Positions 19,750 through 29,689 of a DNA stretch of 64,000 bases are shown piece by piece (within the stretch, counting starts at the first letter, position 1; each line of letters starts with the position of its first letter). This DNA is from Xenorhabdus innexi (GTDB lineage Bacteria > Pseudomonadota > Gammaproteobacteria > Enterobacterales > Enterobacteriaceae). A program made the translations under genes and the position numbers. Location of the stretch: NCBI RefSeq assembly GCF_002632485.1, contig NZ_NIBU01000001.1, forward strand, positions 1 to 64,000. The letters run 5' to 3'. Under the pieces are notes generated by a model that had not been told where the DNA came from, made no database searches, and was given only the letters and a program-made list of their open reading frames with translations.

Positions 19750-19779
19750 TTGTGGTTATCACGCTCAGGTGATGAATTT

Positions 19780-21678
19780 CTAGCGAATATCGCTACAGTT
19801 CAGACAAAACGCATAAATATTCTGCGGGTCGTTCATGTGGTTATAAAACGCAGACTGTTTTTTCATATCCTGTGCCACCTGAGCAAATGGCGCTGGCAGC
19901 ATTGATTGCAAAGCGTTTGGCATGATTGCCTGCGCAGATGAAGAAAAGCCTATTATCAGTTTCTCCGTGAATGAAAGTTCAGGGTGCATCCAGTTTAGTG
20001 ATACGCTCTTAAGACCCGCCAGCTCAGAGGCTTTTTTAACGGCATCATCGAAATCACCTAACTGATCAACCAGACCATACTTTTTAGCATCACTGCCACT
20101 CCAGACACGACCTTCAGCGATTTTTTCAATTTCGGTTACTGTTTTATGGCGGGAATCTGCGACCAGTCCGATAAACTGACGATAGCCATTTTCAATCGAT
20201 AGTTGTATGACTTCAGAAAACAGGGGATTTATCCCTTTAGTTGCAGAAATATCAGCCAGTGGATAAGTTGAAACACCGTCTGTATTTACACCAAGGTAAT
20301 CCAGACTTTTTTCAAAAGTATTGATAGCGCCAAAAACACCAATTGAGCCGGTCAGGGTATTCGGGGAGGCAATAATATAGTCAGCCGGTGTGGATACCCA
20401 GTAACCTCCCGATGCAGCAAGCCCCCCCATTGAAACCACAATTGGTTTTTGATTGATTTTTTTGCCATTTTCATCAGTACCTTCCCGAATGGCTACCAGT
20501 TCACTACGAATATGTTCAGATGCGCTGATACTGCCGCCCGGGCTGTTTACTCGCAGGATAATGGCTTTGATATTGGGATTCAGGCGTGCTTCACGTAATT
20601 GGGCTGCGATAGTATCACTGCCAGCTATATCGCCGGACTGTTTACCATCCATGATTTCCCCTTCAACTATAATCACTGCAATATTGCCATCGTTCTGATA
20701 AGTATTCTCGACAGGTTGTTTGGCGATATAGTCATTGATACTGATGTAATTGAAATGCTGGTTTTTTTTATCCCATCCGAATTTGTTTTCCAGTTTCTTT
20801 TCGATAACATTCAGAGGTGAAATGTTATCTACCAGACCATTCTGGAGAGCATACAGTGCACTGTTTCCTCCTGCTTTACGAAGTTTTTCAATAAATACAG
20901 AAGGCTCAGGAAGTACCTGATTGACCGGGATTTTTCTATTAACAGCAATATCCTGCCGGTAATTTTGCCAAAGTTCATTCAGCCAGAGAGAATCTGCTGT
21001 GCGGGCCGCATCAGACATATTATTCCGCATCATTGGCTCTACTGCTGATTTGTATGTACCGACACGGAAAATATGGGTGGAAACTTTTAGGTTTTCTAAT
21101 AGTGATTTATAGAACAAATGATTATTTGAAAAACCTTTAAGTGAAACACCGCCCTGAGGGGTAAGGAATATTTTGTCAGCATAGCTGGCTAAATAGTATT
21201 GTTGCTGGTCGTAATGATGCCCGATAGCTATAACGGACTTGCCTGATCTCTTAAATTCGTTGATGACTTTGCCGATATAACGCATGGAAGCCTGATCAGC
21301 CCCAACAAAATCATCCAGTTTTAACACCATACCAGTAATTTTATCGTCATTTTTTGCCCGTCGAATACTGTCAACAATATCAAATACTGAAGTTTGTTGC
21401 GTACGGTTGCCGGATGAATAAAGCAGATCCAAGCTCAGTTGATCTAAAGGGTTACGGGCAGATATCCGATCAACGACGATGCCAGACAAATTGACATATA
21501 ACGCGCCGTGGTAATCATTATCATCTGCGGGGAACTGTTCTTTATATATAAGAACGCCAATAGAAACTAATACAATAAATATAATAAACAACAAATTGGA
21601 AATAAGTTGGCGAATGAAATTTAGCAGCCTCCAACTCCATTTGAGTAGTCCTGCTATAAACTTCCATAAAGTATGCAT
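19780..21678 (-). CDS. sppA: Signal peptide peptidase SppA (protease IV)
   Basis: A 632-residue inner-membrane serine protease that degrades cleaved signal peptides. One N-terminal membrane anchor is visible (LISNLLFIIFIVLVSIGVLI, about residues 26-45). The catalytic Lys is in RVGTYKSAVEPM in the first half and the catalytic Ser in GGLAASGGYWVSTP in the second half, the tandem ClpP-like arrangement of the long SppA type. Its length is slightly above E. coli SppA (618). It is divergent from ydjA, and downstream lies an ERIC-rich spacer. Confidence 0.95.
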   Translation of the reverse strand: MHTLWKFIAGLLKWSWRLLNFIRQLISNLLFIIFIVLVSIGVLIYKEQFPADDNDYHGALYVNLSGIVVDRISARNPLDQLSLDLLYSSGNRTQQTSVFDIVDSIRRAKNDDKITGMVLKLDDFVGADQASMRYIGKVINEFKRSGKSVIAIGHHYDQQQYYLASYADKIFLTPQGGVSLKGFSNNHLFYKSLLENLKVSTHIFRVGTYKSAVEPMMRNNMSDAARTADSLWLNELWQNYRQDIAVNRKIPVNQVLPEPSVFIEKLRKAGGNSALYALQNGLVDNISPLNVIEKKLENKFGWDKKNQHFNYISINDYIAKQPVENTYQNDGNIAVIIVEGEIMDGKQSGDIAGSDTIAAQLREARLNPNIKAIILRVNSPGGSISASEHIRSELVAIREGTDENGKKINQKPIVVSMGGLAASGGYWVSTPADYIIASPNTLTGSIGVFGAINTFEKSLDYLGVNTDGVSTYPLADISATKGINPLFSEVIQLSIENGYRQFIGLVADSRHKTVTEIEKIAEGRVWSGSDAKKYGLVDQLGDFDDAVKKASELAGLKSVSLNWMHPELSFTEKLIIGFSSSAQAIMPNALQSMLPAPFAQVAQDMKKQSAFYNHMNDPQNIYAFCLNCSDIR

Positions 21679-21849
21679 ATCGTCTCCGGTTATGAGATCG
21701 TCAAATAAGATTATCCTAATCAGCGAATTGATAAATGTCAGCCAGAAATCACGAAAATAACTTAAAAAATAACATTTACGCTTTCATTCGGTAGCGAATA
21801 AACAGAGAATGTCCGGTCGTGATAGATTATCTTATTTCAGGAGCAAATT

Positions 21850-22401
21850 ATGAATGCTTTGGAACTCTTATTGAGTCGCCGTTCGGTTTCACGTTTAACT
21901 ACTCCGGTTCCTGCGGGAGATGAATTACAGAATATCCTTGCAGCAGGAATGAGAGCACCAGATCATGGAGCATTACGCCCTTGGCATTTCATTGTAATGC
22001 AAGGGGAAGGAATTGATAAATTCAGTAAATTGCTCGAGCAGGCTGCGATTAACGGTGAAATGGGTAAAGATGTGGCAGAAAAAGCAAAAAATGCTCCTTA
22101 TCGTGCTCCTATGATTATTACTGTCATTGCTAAAGTTGTTGAGCATGTAAAAGTGCCGGAATGGGAACAGGTTGTAGCAGCTGGCTGTTCAGTACATGCC
22201 ATGCAAATGGCAGCAGTAGCTCAAGGGTTTGGTGGAATATGGCGCTCAGGATCTTGGACAGAAGACTCAACCGTCAGAGCCGGGTTGGGGTGTGAAGAGC
22301 ACGACAAAATTGTTGGGTTCCTCTATCTGGGGACACCAGAACTGAAATCACCGATGAAAATGCCTTCTCCAGATTTAACTGATTTTGTCAGTTATTTCTA
22401 A
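21850..22401 (+). CDS. ydjA: NAD(P)H nitroreductase YdjA
   Basis: A 183-residue FMN-dependent nitroreductase-fold protein. Conserved YdjA segments are MNALELLLSRRSVSRLTTPV, AAGMRAPDHGALRPWHF, MAAVAQGFGGIWRSGSW and KIVGFLYLGTPELKSP. The physiological substrate is not known. AGGAGCAA precedes the ATG. In E. coli it is followed by selD and then topB; here topB comes next and selD is absent. Confidence 0.93.
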   Translation: MNALELLLSRRSVSRLTTPVPAGDELQNILAAGMRAPDHGALRPWHFIVMQGEGIDKFSKLLEQAAINGEMGKDVAEKAKNAPYRAPMIITVIAKVVEHVKVPEWEQVVAAGCSVHAMQMAAVAQGFGGIWRSGSWTEDSTVRAGLGCEEHDKIVGFLYLGTPELKSPMKMPSPDLTDFVSYF

Positions 22402-22435
22402 AAATTCCTGTTAGAGTTACTAAAGATATTATTAC

Positions 22436-22471
22436 CTGATGTGGTGGATAAGGTGAACACCACTACATCAG
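22436..22471 (+). terminator. Hairpin after ydjA
   Basis: CTGATGTGGTG (22436-22446) pairs with CACC-ACT-ACATCAG (22458-22471), with a 3-nt bulge. No strong T-tract follows, so it is either a weak terminator or another 3' structure. Confidence 0.4.
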
Positions 22472-22554
22472 CTTATCCCATTAATTTATTGCCTGGGCGA
22501 ACTGAATTAACCACACTCAGACAGGGCATTGATTGAAGTTACTGAATAAATTCT

Positions 22555-24486
22555 ATGCGTCTTTTTATTGCAGAAAAACCCAGCCTCGCACGTGCTATCG
22601 CCGATATTTTACCGAAACCTCATCGTCGGGGAGATGGGTTTATTGAGTGTGGTGATAGCCAGATTGTGACCTGGTGCGTAGGTCATTTGTTAGAACAAGC
22701 TGAGCCGGATGTATACGATAGCCGCTATGCGCGCTGGGTCTTAGCGGATTTGCCGATTATCCCTGAAAAATGGCAGTTAAAACCACGAGCTGAGGTTGCT
22801 AAACAGCTCAATACGATTAAATTTCTTCTGGCAAGGGCTGATGAAATTATTCATGCCGGAGACCCGGATCGTGAAGGGCAATTGCTGGTGGATGAAGTGC
22901 TGGATTTTTTGCAGCTGGAAGAGCATAAAAAGCAGAATGTCCAACGTTGTCTGATCAACGACTTAAATCCGCAGGCGGTACTGAAGGCCGTTGAGCGTCT
23001 GAGAAGTAACCGGGAATTTATTCCCCTGTGTGTTTCAGCTCTGGCCAGAGCAAGAGCCGACTGGCTTTATGGGATCAATATGACCCGGGCTTATACATTG
23101 TTGGGGCGGAATGCCGGTTATCAGGGCGTATTATCAGTCGGTCGGGTGCAGACACCTATTCTGGGTCTGGTTGTTCGTCGTGATGAAGAAATAGAGCATT
23201 TTGTACCGAAGGATTTCTTTGAAGTTAAAGCTCATATTATTACTCCGAAAGAAGAACGGTTCACCGCGGTATGGCAGCCCAGTGAATCCTGCGCGGATTT
23301 TCAGGACGAAGAAGGGCGGGTTATTCACCGGCCTTTAGCAGAACATGTTGTTATGCGTATTATGGGGCAGCCTGCTTATGTTGCTGCATATCAGGATAAA
23401 CGGGAATCAGAAACAGCACCTCTGCCATTTTCTCTTTCTTCACTACAGATTGAAGCCGCCAAGCGTTTTGGTCTGAGTGCTCAGGATGTGCTGGACATCT
23501 GTCAGCGGTTATATGAAACCCATAAATTGATTACCTATCCACGTTCAGATAGTCGTTATCTGCCAGAAGAACACTTTGCGGGGCGGCACACTGTTTTAAA
23601 TGCTATTTCGGTGCATACCCCCCATTTGCTACCACAAGATGCACTGGATACGGAAAAAAAGAACCGTTGCTGGGATGATAAAAAAGTTGATGCACATCAT
23701 GCGATTATTCCTACAGCGCGGAGCAGTCAGGTCAAGCTGACAGAAAATGAGCAGAATATTTATGGTTTGATCGCCAAACAGTACCTGATGCAGTTTTTGC
23801 CGGATGCTATATTCCGGAAATGTACAATTGAACTTGATATTGCTGGTGGGAAATTCATCGCCAAGGCGCGTTTTCTGGCAGAAGCTGGCTGGCGGACGTT
23901 ATTGGGTAATAAAGAGCGGGATGAGGAAAATGAGGGTACTCCACTGCCCATTGTAGCTAAAGGCGATGAACTTTTATGTGAGAAAGGAGAAGTCGTGGAA
24001 AGGCAGACTCAGCCACCGCGTCCTTTTACCGATGCCACTTTATTATCAGCAATGACCGGGATTGCCAGATTTGTTCAGGATAAGGCGCTGAAAAAGGTGT
24101 TACGGGCCACCGATGGTCTGGGAACAGAAGCAACAAGAGCCGGAATTATTGAATTGCTGTTCAAACGGGAATTTCTGTATAAAAAAGGACGTCATATTCA
24201 CGCAACACCGGCAGGCCGTGCACTTATCCATGTTTTACCCGATATGGCGGTATTACCTGATATGACAGCGCATTGGGAATCCAGACTGACTCAAATCAGT
24301 GAGAAACAATTCCGTTATCAGGATTTTATGTTGCCTCTTCATGACACATTGCAACAATTGATTTGGCAGGCAAAGCAATATCGAAATTTGAAAGCGTTCA
24401 GGGATCTGCCTCCTGCTCCTGTGAAAGCTAAAAGAGGTGGTAAAGGTAAGCAAGCTAAAACTAAGCAGGTAAATAAAGCTGAATAG
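22555..24486 (+). CDS. topB: DNA topoisomerase III
   Basis: A 643-residue type IA topoisomerase (E. coli TopB 653) that decatenates DNA. The Toprim domain starts at [20 protein letters not shown] and includes [17 protein letters not shown], with the metal-binding DPDRE. The active-site Tyr is in [20 protein letters not shown] (about residue 328). The C-terminus is basic ([20 protein letters not shown]), typical of TopB DNA-binding tails. It converges with xthA across a shared terminator. Confidence 0.96.
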   Translation: MRLFIAEKPSLARAIADILPKPHRRGDGFIECGDSQIVTWCVGHLLEQAEPDVYDSRYARWVLADLPIIPEKWQLKPRAEVAKQLNTIKFLLARADEIIHAGDPDREGQLLVDEVLDFLQLEEHKKQNVQRCLINDLNPQAVLKAVERLRSNREFIPLCVSALARARADWLYGINMTRAYTLLGRNAGYQGVLSVGRVQTPILGLVVRRDEEIEHFVPKDFFEVKAHIITPKEERFTAVWQPSESCADFQDEEGRVIHRPLAEHVVMRIMGQPAYVAAYQDKRESETAPLPFSLSSLQIEAAKRFGLSAQDVLDICQRLYETHKLITYPRSDSRYLPEEHFAGRHTVLNAISVHTPHLLPQDALDTEKKNRCWDDKKVDAHHAIIPTARSSQVKLTENEQNIYGLIAKQYLMQFLPDAIFRKCTIELDIAGGKFIAKARFLAEAGWRTLLGNKERDEENEGTPLPIVAKGDELLCEKGEVVERQTQPPRPFTDATLLSAMTGIARFVQDKALKKVLRATDGLGTEATRAGIIELLFKREFLYKKGRHIHATPAGRALIHVLPDMAVLPDMTAHWESRLTQISEKQFRYQDFMLPLHDTLQQLIWQAKQYRNLKAFRDLPPAPVKAKRGGKGKQAKTKQVNKAE

Positions 24487-24503
24487 GCCAGATAAAAGTA
24501 AGT

Positions 24504-24548
24504 GAAAAAAATACAGCACCGAAATATACGGCGCTGTATTTTATTTTA
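24504..24548. terminator. Bidirectional terminator between topB and xthA
   Basis: ATACAGC-A-CCG (24511-24521) pairs with CGG-C-GCTGTAT (24529-24539) with one mismatch and a 7-nt loop. An A-run lies on the left and TTTTATTTT on the right, so it can serve both strands. Confidence 0.9.
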
Positions 24549-25352
24549 GATCTTAAATTCTGCCCAGACAGGTGCGTGGTCAGAGGGTTTTTCCATAGCA
24601 CGGATATTATAGTCAATACCGGCAGAGAGACATTTTTCTGCTAATGGCTGGCTTGCAAGCAGCAAGTCGATACGAAGCCCCCGGTTATCGTCAAAGCCTT
24701 TTGAGCGATAATCAAACCATGAAAACTGATCACTGATTTCCGGATGATGTGCCCGGAATGTATCAACCAGTCCCCAACTCTTGAGGCGTTCCATCCATTC
24801 TCTTTCTTCAGGCAGGAAAGAACATTTTCCGGTTTTTAACCAACGTTTTTGGTTATTTTCCCCTATCCCAATATCAAGGTCAGTCGGGCTGATATTCATA
24901 TCACCCATAATGAGAATATTGGATTCCGGAGATTGCTTTGTTTCAAGATAGGTTTGCAGATCCTGATAAAATTTTGCTTTTGCAGGGAATTTTACCTCAT
25001 GAGATCGGCTTTCACCTTGTGGAAAATAACCATTGATCACGGTCAGTAAACCAGAGGAAGTTTCGATATCAGCCATGATAATACGACGCTGCGCATCATC
25101 GTCATCAGTAGGAAAACCCTTCCTGACAGCTGTTGGCTGCTGGCGTGTCAACAGAGCAACACCATAATGAGATTTTTGACCGTGATAGAAAATATGATAA
25201 CCAAGTTTGCTGACTTCTTCTAAAGGAAACATTTCATCATGGACTTTTGTTTCCTGTAACCCGATAACATCAGGTTGATGTTGTTCAACGATCGCAGCAA
25301 GTTGGTGAGGACGCGCCCGCAGTCCATTAATATTGAATGATACAAATTTCAT
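24546..25352 (-). CDS. xthA: Exodeoxyribonuclease III
   Basis: A 268-residue protein, the same length as E. coli XthA. It is an AP endonuclease and 3'-5' exonuclease of base excision repair. Catalytic motifs are visible: [30 protein letters not shown] (metal-binding Glu), [26 protein letters not shown] and the C-terminal [12 protein letters not shown] (catalytic Asp-His). It converges with topB. The upstream gap has no gene. Confidence 0.97.
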   Translation of the reverse strand: MKFVSFNINGLRARPHQLAAIVEQHQPDVIGLQETKVHDEMFPLEEVSKLGYHIFYHGQKSHYGVALLTRQQPTAVRKGFPTDDDDAQRRIIMADIETSSGLLTVINGYFPQGESRSHEVKFPAKAKFYQDLQTYLETKQSPESNILIMGDMNISPTDLDIGIGENNQKRWLKTGKCSFLPEEREWMERLKSWGLVDTFRAHHPEISDQFSWFDYRSKGFDDNRGLRIDLLLASQPLAEKCLSAGIDYNIRAMEKPSDHAPVWAEFKI

Positions 25353-26001
25353 ATCGTTATAATCACCTAAATAATGTTTTTATTTTTAATCTTATCAGAT
25401 CTAAATAAGAATGTAACCATTTATTAAATAATAATTTTAGGCCTGTTATCTTGATGTTTCACTATTTTACTCATATATGTAATGTCATATTGAATATAAT
25501 TTGCTTATTATTCAAATTTAAAGGATGTAATCATGTTAAATAATATAAAAGGACAGATTTAATTAAATGAAGATTTAATAAATAAATACTTATTTAATTA
25601 GTAATTCTCTGTTATATTCACATTTGATATTATGTTTTGAAGTGAGATTTTTTATTCTTGGAATTTATTCTATGTCACGCGTTACAAAAAATAATTAATG
25701 AAAAAGTAGAAGAGTTAATCAATCTCTGATAGAAAATTGAACCAGTAGACCATGTTTATATTTATTAACGGTTTACATTCACGATGGAATATTCATCATG
25801 ATACAGGTGAATAATATAGTTCACCTGAACCGCATTTTTGCATCAGGGGCTGGCATTTCAATAAATGCCATTTGAAAAATAGCTATTTTTATTGTACAAA
25901 ATTATACCTTCACAATATCAAGTTTGATTTAGCGGTTACCTGATGAGAAGGCCATTTCAAGGATATTATTTTAGCCACAAGTTACATAGGAACGGTGAAT
26001 T
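25353..26001. other. AT-rich gap between xthA and the LysR gene
   Basis: A 649-nt stretch, very AT-rich, with no credible full-length gene. One 9-codon frame (ATG at 25536, stop at the TAA ending 25565) has an excellent ribosome binding site (AAAGGATG), and the same frame stays protein-like for about 12 codons past the stop. It may be a leader peptide or the start of a decayed gene. The xthA and LysR-gene promoters must also lie here. Confidence 0.4.
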
Positions 26002-26865
26002 ATGTTTTTTTCTCGTAAATTAGAAGCATTCATGGCGGTGGTGGAAATGGGTTCTTTAAGCAAAGCGGCAAGAGTGATGAACCGTACGACTCCCCCAGTA
26101 GCTAAATCAATTAAAGACTTTGAGGCGACGTTAGGAAAACGCTTATTTAAAAGGGAGAAGTTTGGGATGATACTGACTAAAGACGGAGCGGAGCTATATA
26201 ATGACTTAAAAGAACTTTATTTGAAAGAAAAAGAAATTACAAAGAAACACTTTAGTGGGACTATTTGTAATAGTGTTAATATTTACTATGACTGGGGGAA
26301 AGATAGACACCTGATTTCACTGTATAAAGCTGCAGATAGGAATAATGCTCAAGTTAATATATTACGATTCAGTTATGATAACATCGATGAAATAGTTGAT
26401 TATGAGGGAAATACCATAATCCTAAGCTCTGAAAAAATCCTTAGTGATAGATTCAGTCTGGTACGTAAAATTGAAGGCCAGAACTTAGGTATTTGTTGTC
26501 GTCAGGAATTAATTGATGAATCCAATGGTGATTTAACTCAACTACTGAAAAATAAAACATGGTTATGCGATCCAGTTCTCTATAAAAGTGATTTTATAAA
26601 GAACCTGGAAGAGGATATGCAAAAAAATGGAGAGAAAGCGAATATAAGACAAATGGATAATATGGAGTGTTGTCTCAATTTTATTCAGTCTAAAGATTAT
26701 GTTTTTATTACAGATGCCCGTTCTGGTGCATTGGAGGATGGTAAAAATCTGGGCTTTATGCCAATTTCACGAGCTGATGCAGTTAATCAGTGTTACGTCT
26801 ATAAATCTAAGTCACACTCAAGCGTGTTGAATCGTTTCATCGATTCTGTTAGCGATATGGAGTAA
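26002..26865 (+). CDS. LysR-type transcriptional regulator, target unknown
   Basis: A 287-residue protein with a clear LysR winged-helix N-terminus (KLEAFMAVVEMGSLSKAARV, then KSIKDFEATLGKRLFKRE, residues about 6-55). The C-terminal half should be a periplasmic-binding-like effector domain but shows no motif I recognise. It contains paired Cys residues (ICCRQE and MECCLNF). The gene is AT-rich compared with its neighbours, stands alone between xthA and the tyrT repeats, and has no neighbour that looks like a target. A decent ribosome binding site (AGGAACGG) precedes the ATG. Confidence 0.82.
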   Translation: MFFSRKLEAFMAVVEMGSLSKAARVMNRTTPPVAKSIKDFEATLGKRLFKREKFGMILTKDGAELYNDLKELYLKEKEITKKHFSGTICNSVNIYYDWGKDRHLISLYKAADRNNAQVNILRFSYDNIDEIVDYEGNTIILSSEKILSDRFSLVRKIEGQNLGICCRQELIDESNGDLTQLLKNKTWLCDPVLYKSDFIKNLEEDMQKNGEKANIRQMDNMECCLNFIQSKDYVFITDARSGALEDGKNLGFMPISRADAVNQCYVYKSKSHSSVLNRFIDSVSDME

Positions 26866-26876
26866 CCGATTGCATA

Positions 26877-26942
26877 AGCGGAGCGAATTGCAGCAGCTCT
26901 TCTGGAGCTCCGCTATTGGTGTTCTGTGAACACGCCAATGTT
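26877..26942 (+). terminator. Hairpins after the LysR gene
   Basis: AGCGGAGC (26877-26884) pairs with GCTCCGCT (26907-26914). A second hairpin, GTGTTC-TGT-GAACAC, follows directly. Neither has a good T-tract, so termination is only probable. Confidence 0.4.
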
Positions 26943-27046
26943 ATAATATTCATTTACTCATTGAGTAAATTAGATGGTTCTTCCCCCAAGCAATATATCT
27001 GTTAGTTTTGACAGTAAATGCAAATAATGGAATATACCTTTGAATA

Positions 27047-27298
27047 TGGTGGGGGAAGGATGAAGCACTATAGGCATTGTTGTTTTATTGTGCTCCAATC
27101 AAATTCTCTTTTTTTCTCCAATACAAACTTTTCCTGCCATTAGGTTGTGTTTACCACACCCAGCTATTACTTATAAGCGCCCGGTTAACTGTTATTTTGT
27201 TACGCTCAATTCGAACCTTGGTCGAAGGCTCTCGTCCTTCCCTTGGTGGATCTATTTGATTTTTTTTATTCGTTGGTGAATTGGGAGCTATCATTAGA
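27047..27298 (-). repeat. Degenerate, longer rtT-type repeat copy
   Basis: It starts with the tRNA-like TGGTGGGGGAAGGATGA and ends with the repeat segment containing TTCGAACCTTGGTCGAAGGC, then TCTCGTCCTTCCC. The middle differs from the two good copies, and the unit is about 255 bp instead of 174. It is the distal copy of the array transcribed from tyrT. Confidence 0.65.
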
Positions 27299-27472
27299 TG
27301 GTGGTGGGGGAAGGATGATTCGTCACTTCGTTCCTCACCCTGCGGGCGAATGCGCTACGCGCACTGTTATTTCGCTACGCTCAATTCGAACCTTGGTCGA
27401 AGGCTCTCGTCCTTCCCTTGGTGGGTCTATTTGATTTTTTTATTCGTTGGTAAATCGGGAGCTATCATTAGA
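27299..27472 (-). repeat. rtT-type tyrT repeat, copy 2
   Basis: A 174-bp unit beginning with TGGTGGTGGGGGAAGGAT, the complement of the last bases of tRNA-Tyr including CCA. It is nearly identical to the unit at 27473-27646. E. coli tyrT has similar 178-bp tandem repeats behind its tRNAs that also start with the tRNA 3' end and give rise to rtT RNA. Confidence 0.85.
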
Positions 27473-27646
27473 TGGTGGTGGGGGAAGGATGATTCGTCAC
27501 TTCGTTCCTCACCCTGCGGGCCAATGCGCTACGCGCACTGTTATTTCGCTACGCTCAATTCGAACCTTGGTCGAAGGCTCTCGTCCTTCCCTTGGTGGAT
27601 CTATTTGATTTTTTTATTGGTTGGTGAATTAGGAGTTATCATTAGA
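27473..27646 (-). repeat. rtT-type tyrT repeat, copy 1
   Basis: A 174-bp unit adjacent to the tRNA, sharing its 3'-terminal bases. On the minus strand it carries AGGTTCGAATTGAGC, which mimics the T-arm of a tRNA. It would be co-transcribed with the tRNA and released by processing at CCA-like ends. Any protein frames across the repeats are secondary to this. Confidence 0.87.
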
Positions 27647-27731
<85 letters not shown>

Positions 27732-27762
27732 AAATTTTGAATTGTACGCTGTCGTTGTCAGC

Positions 27763-27797
27763 GGACGGCATCATATCAAATGAACCGCCGCTGTAAA
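27763..27797 (-). promoter_or_regulatory. tyrT promoter
   Basis: On the minus strand TTTACA (27792-27797), a 16-bp spacer and TATGAT (27770-27775) form a near-copy of the classic E. coli tyrT promoter, including the spacer segment GCGGCGGTTCATTTGA. A GC-rich discriminator (GCCGTCC) follows, the hallmark of stringent control. Confidence 0.92.
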
Positions 27798-27863
27798 GTA
27801 AATATTTTAAAGTCAGATATCAAGTGCTGATTATTTAACCCTAAAGCTCAAATTTAATTCCAT

Positions 27864-28712
27864 TTATAAGATTACAGTACGGTTGCCATACACAAATACT
27901 CGTTGGGAAAAAACGGAGTGCAGAGCTTTGCTCAGTACATTTTTCTCGACATCCCGTCCTGCCCGCATCATATCTTCAGCTGTATAACTATGATCCACGT
28001 TAATTACATCCTGAGTGATGATAGGACCCTCATCCAGATTATCATTAACGTAATGTGCCGTGGCTCCAATGATTTTAACTCCGCGCTCATAGGCTTGATG
28101 GTAAGGACGGGCGCCAATGAATGCTGGTAAGAATGAGTGATGGATATTGATAATCTGATTAGGATAATGCTGAACAAATGCCGGTGTTAAGACACGCATA
28201 TACTTAGCAAGTACAACATAATCAGGTTGATATTGATCAATCTGCGCCATTAGTGCTTCATCATGCTGGTCTCGGCTTAATCCTTCATGACTGATATGGT
28301 GGAATGGAATACCGAACTGCTCAACTAATGATTGCAGGGTAGTATGGTTGCCGATAACTGCGGCTATCTCCACATCCAATCCTTCGTAAGCGCTTTTTAC
28401 TAATATGTCACCAATGCAGTGAGCTTCTTTAGTAACCATAATAACAATACGACGGCGTCCCGCTGTATTTAATTCACGGCTTGAGCCGACAGGAAGAGCA
28501 TCATCCAGATCCGCAAGAAATGTTTCATCATTAAAGATACCTTCCAGCTCTGTACGCATGAAAAAACGGCCAGTGAGATGGTCGACAAACTCACTATTCT
28601 GAACAATGTTTAATTGATGCTTGTAACAAATATTTGTGATTTTAGCGATTAACCCTTTGGCGTCAGGACAAATTGTGCGCAAGATTTTTTTTTGTATGAT
28701 TGCGTTCTGCAT
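27864..28712 (-). CDS. purU: Formyltetrahydrofolate deformylase PurU
   Basis: A 282-residue enzyme that hydrolyses 10-formyl-THF to formate and THF, balancing one-carbon pools and supplying formate to PurT. An N-terminal ACT domain (residues about 8-85) is followed by a formyltransferase-like catalytic domain with NIHHSFLPAFIGARPYHQ and ATAHYVNDNLDEGPIITQDV, which contain the catalytic Asn, His and Asp. It lies between tyrT and ychJ, the same order as in E. coli. Confidence 0.95.
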   Translation of the reverse strand: MQNAIIQKKILRTICPDAKGLIAKITNICYKHQLNIVQNSEFVDHLTGRFFMRTELEGIFNDETFLADLDDALPVGSSRELNTAGRRRIVIMVTKEAHCIGDILVKSAYEGLDVEIAAVIGNHTTLQSLVEQFGIPFHHISHEGLSRDQHDEALMAQIDQYQPDYVVLAKYMRVLTPAFVQHYPNQIINIHHSFLPAFIGARPYHQAYERGVKIIGATAHYVNDNLDEGPIITQDVINVDHSYTAEDMMRAGRDVEKNVLSKALHSVFSQRVFVYGNRTVIL

Positions 28713-28757
28713 GAATTAATGTGACCTCAAATTTTTCACTGTGTGAATGATTGTGTT

Positions 28758-29219
28758 TTAACTACAGCACTTTTTATATTTTTTTCCTGAACCACATGGG
28801 CATGAGTCATTGCGTCCAATCTGAGGACGAATGCCATCAATATAAAACCAATGTTGTTCAATGCGTAAAAAACGGGAGCGCTCATGTATCAGTTGCCTAT
28901 CTTGCTTTGCTTGTTCAATAAAGCAAGCTGAAAATTCAACGTAGGCCTCGTCATTATGGCGTCCTTCGTCTGTATTGATCACATTCAACCCCAACCATTC
29001 GACACCGACAAAACCTTGCTCTATTTCTGAACGCCAAGTCTCTGCCTGACAGTCAGGATGCCAGGTTGCAATAAGATAATTGGTATTTTTTGTTACATAA
29101 GCGCTATATCTGGATCGCATCAGAGACTCAGCATCCGGGGCCGGTCGATGATTATCAATATAGGGGCCGCAGCAGTGTGCGAAAGATAAACTGCTGCCAC
29201 AGGGACATAGTGTTGTCAA
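28758..29219 (-). CDS. ychJ: SEC-C motif protein YchJ
   Basis: A 153-residue protein of unknown function with two metal-binding SEC-C type motifs: [15 protein letters not shown] at the N-terminus and [17 protein letters not shown] at the C-terminus. The best start is TTG at 29219: GGAG lies five bases upstream and it yields MTTLCPCGS, matching the E. coli start MSQLCPCGS and length (152). An ATG at 29270 would add 17 residues without family support. It is upstream of purU on the same strand, 45 nt away. Confidence 0.87.
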   Translation of the reverse strand: MTTLCPCGSSLSFAHCCGPYIDNHRPAPDAESLMRSRYSAYVTKNTNYLIATWHPDCQAETWRSEIEQGFVGVEWLGLNVINTDEGRHNDEAYVEFSACFIEQAKQDRQLIHERSRFLRIEQHWFYIDGIRPQIGRNDSCPCGSGKKYKKCCS

Positions 29220-29689
29220 AATAACTCCGGTGAATTTAAAAGGTTGTTGTGCATGTGATGAGTATTTCAAAAGTGTGTGGGAATATAAGAAATAACGAGT
29301 AATAATTTATCTGATAATACTGAATACAAAGCCTGGTCGCAATGTTTGACCAAGAGCGTTCCTGACAGATGTTATCTGTACTGTTGGAACTCTGCTATGT
29401 TCGACATTCGCTATGATAAAACTGATATTTGTTAGGTGCATGTATCTTGTATGTATATTTGCTACGGCAATATTATACATTGCCATATAAAAAATATAAT
29501 TCACTTCTCATTTACTGTATATCTGCTCGGGTTAGCTGATATACTCTGGCGCGCTATTTTTTAGTATGTGATTCTTTTCACATATCCAATTTTTCACACA
29601 TACGTTTTTTTAAAGAGTTTAGGCTATCGTTTATGCTGTAGAAGGAGTTTTTCAGCCATAACCATAATATAGCCGCAGGAGATTATGTA
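29220..29689. other. Divergent interval between ychJ and galU
   Basis: A 470-nt AT-rich interval that must hold the promoters of ychJ-purU and of the galU operon. The galU ribosome binding site is AGGAG at 29678-29682. I see no further gene or clear operator. Confidence 0.35.

Noticed and set aside
27047-27646. Repeat array as a possible CRISPR
   Set aside because: Units are about 174 bp with no short repeat-spacer pattern, and they copy the tRNA 3' end. The rtT explanation fits fully.
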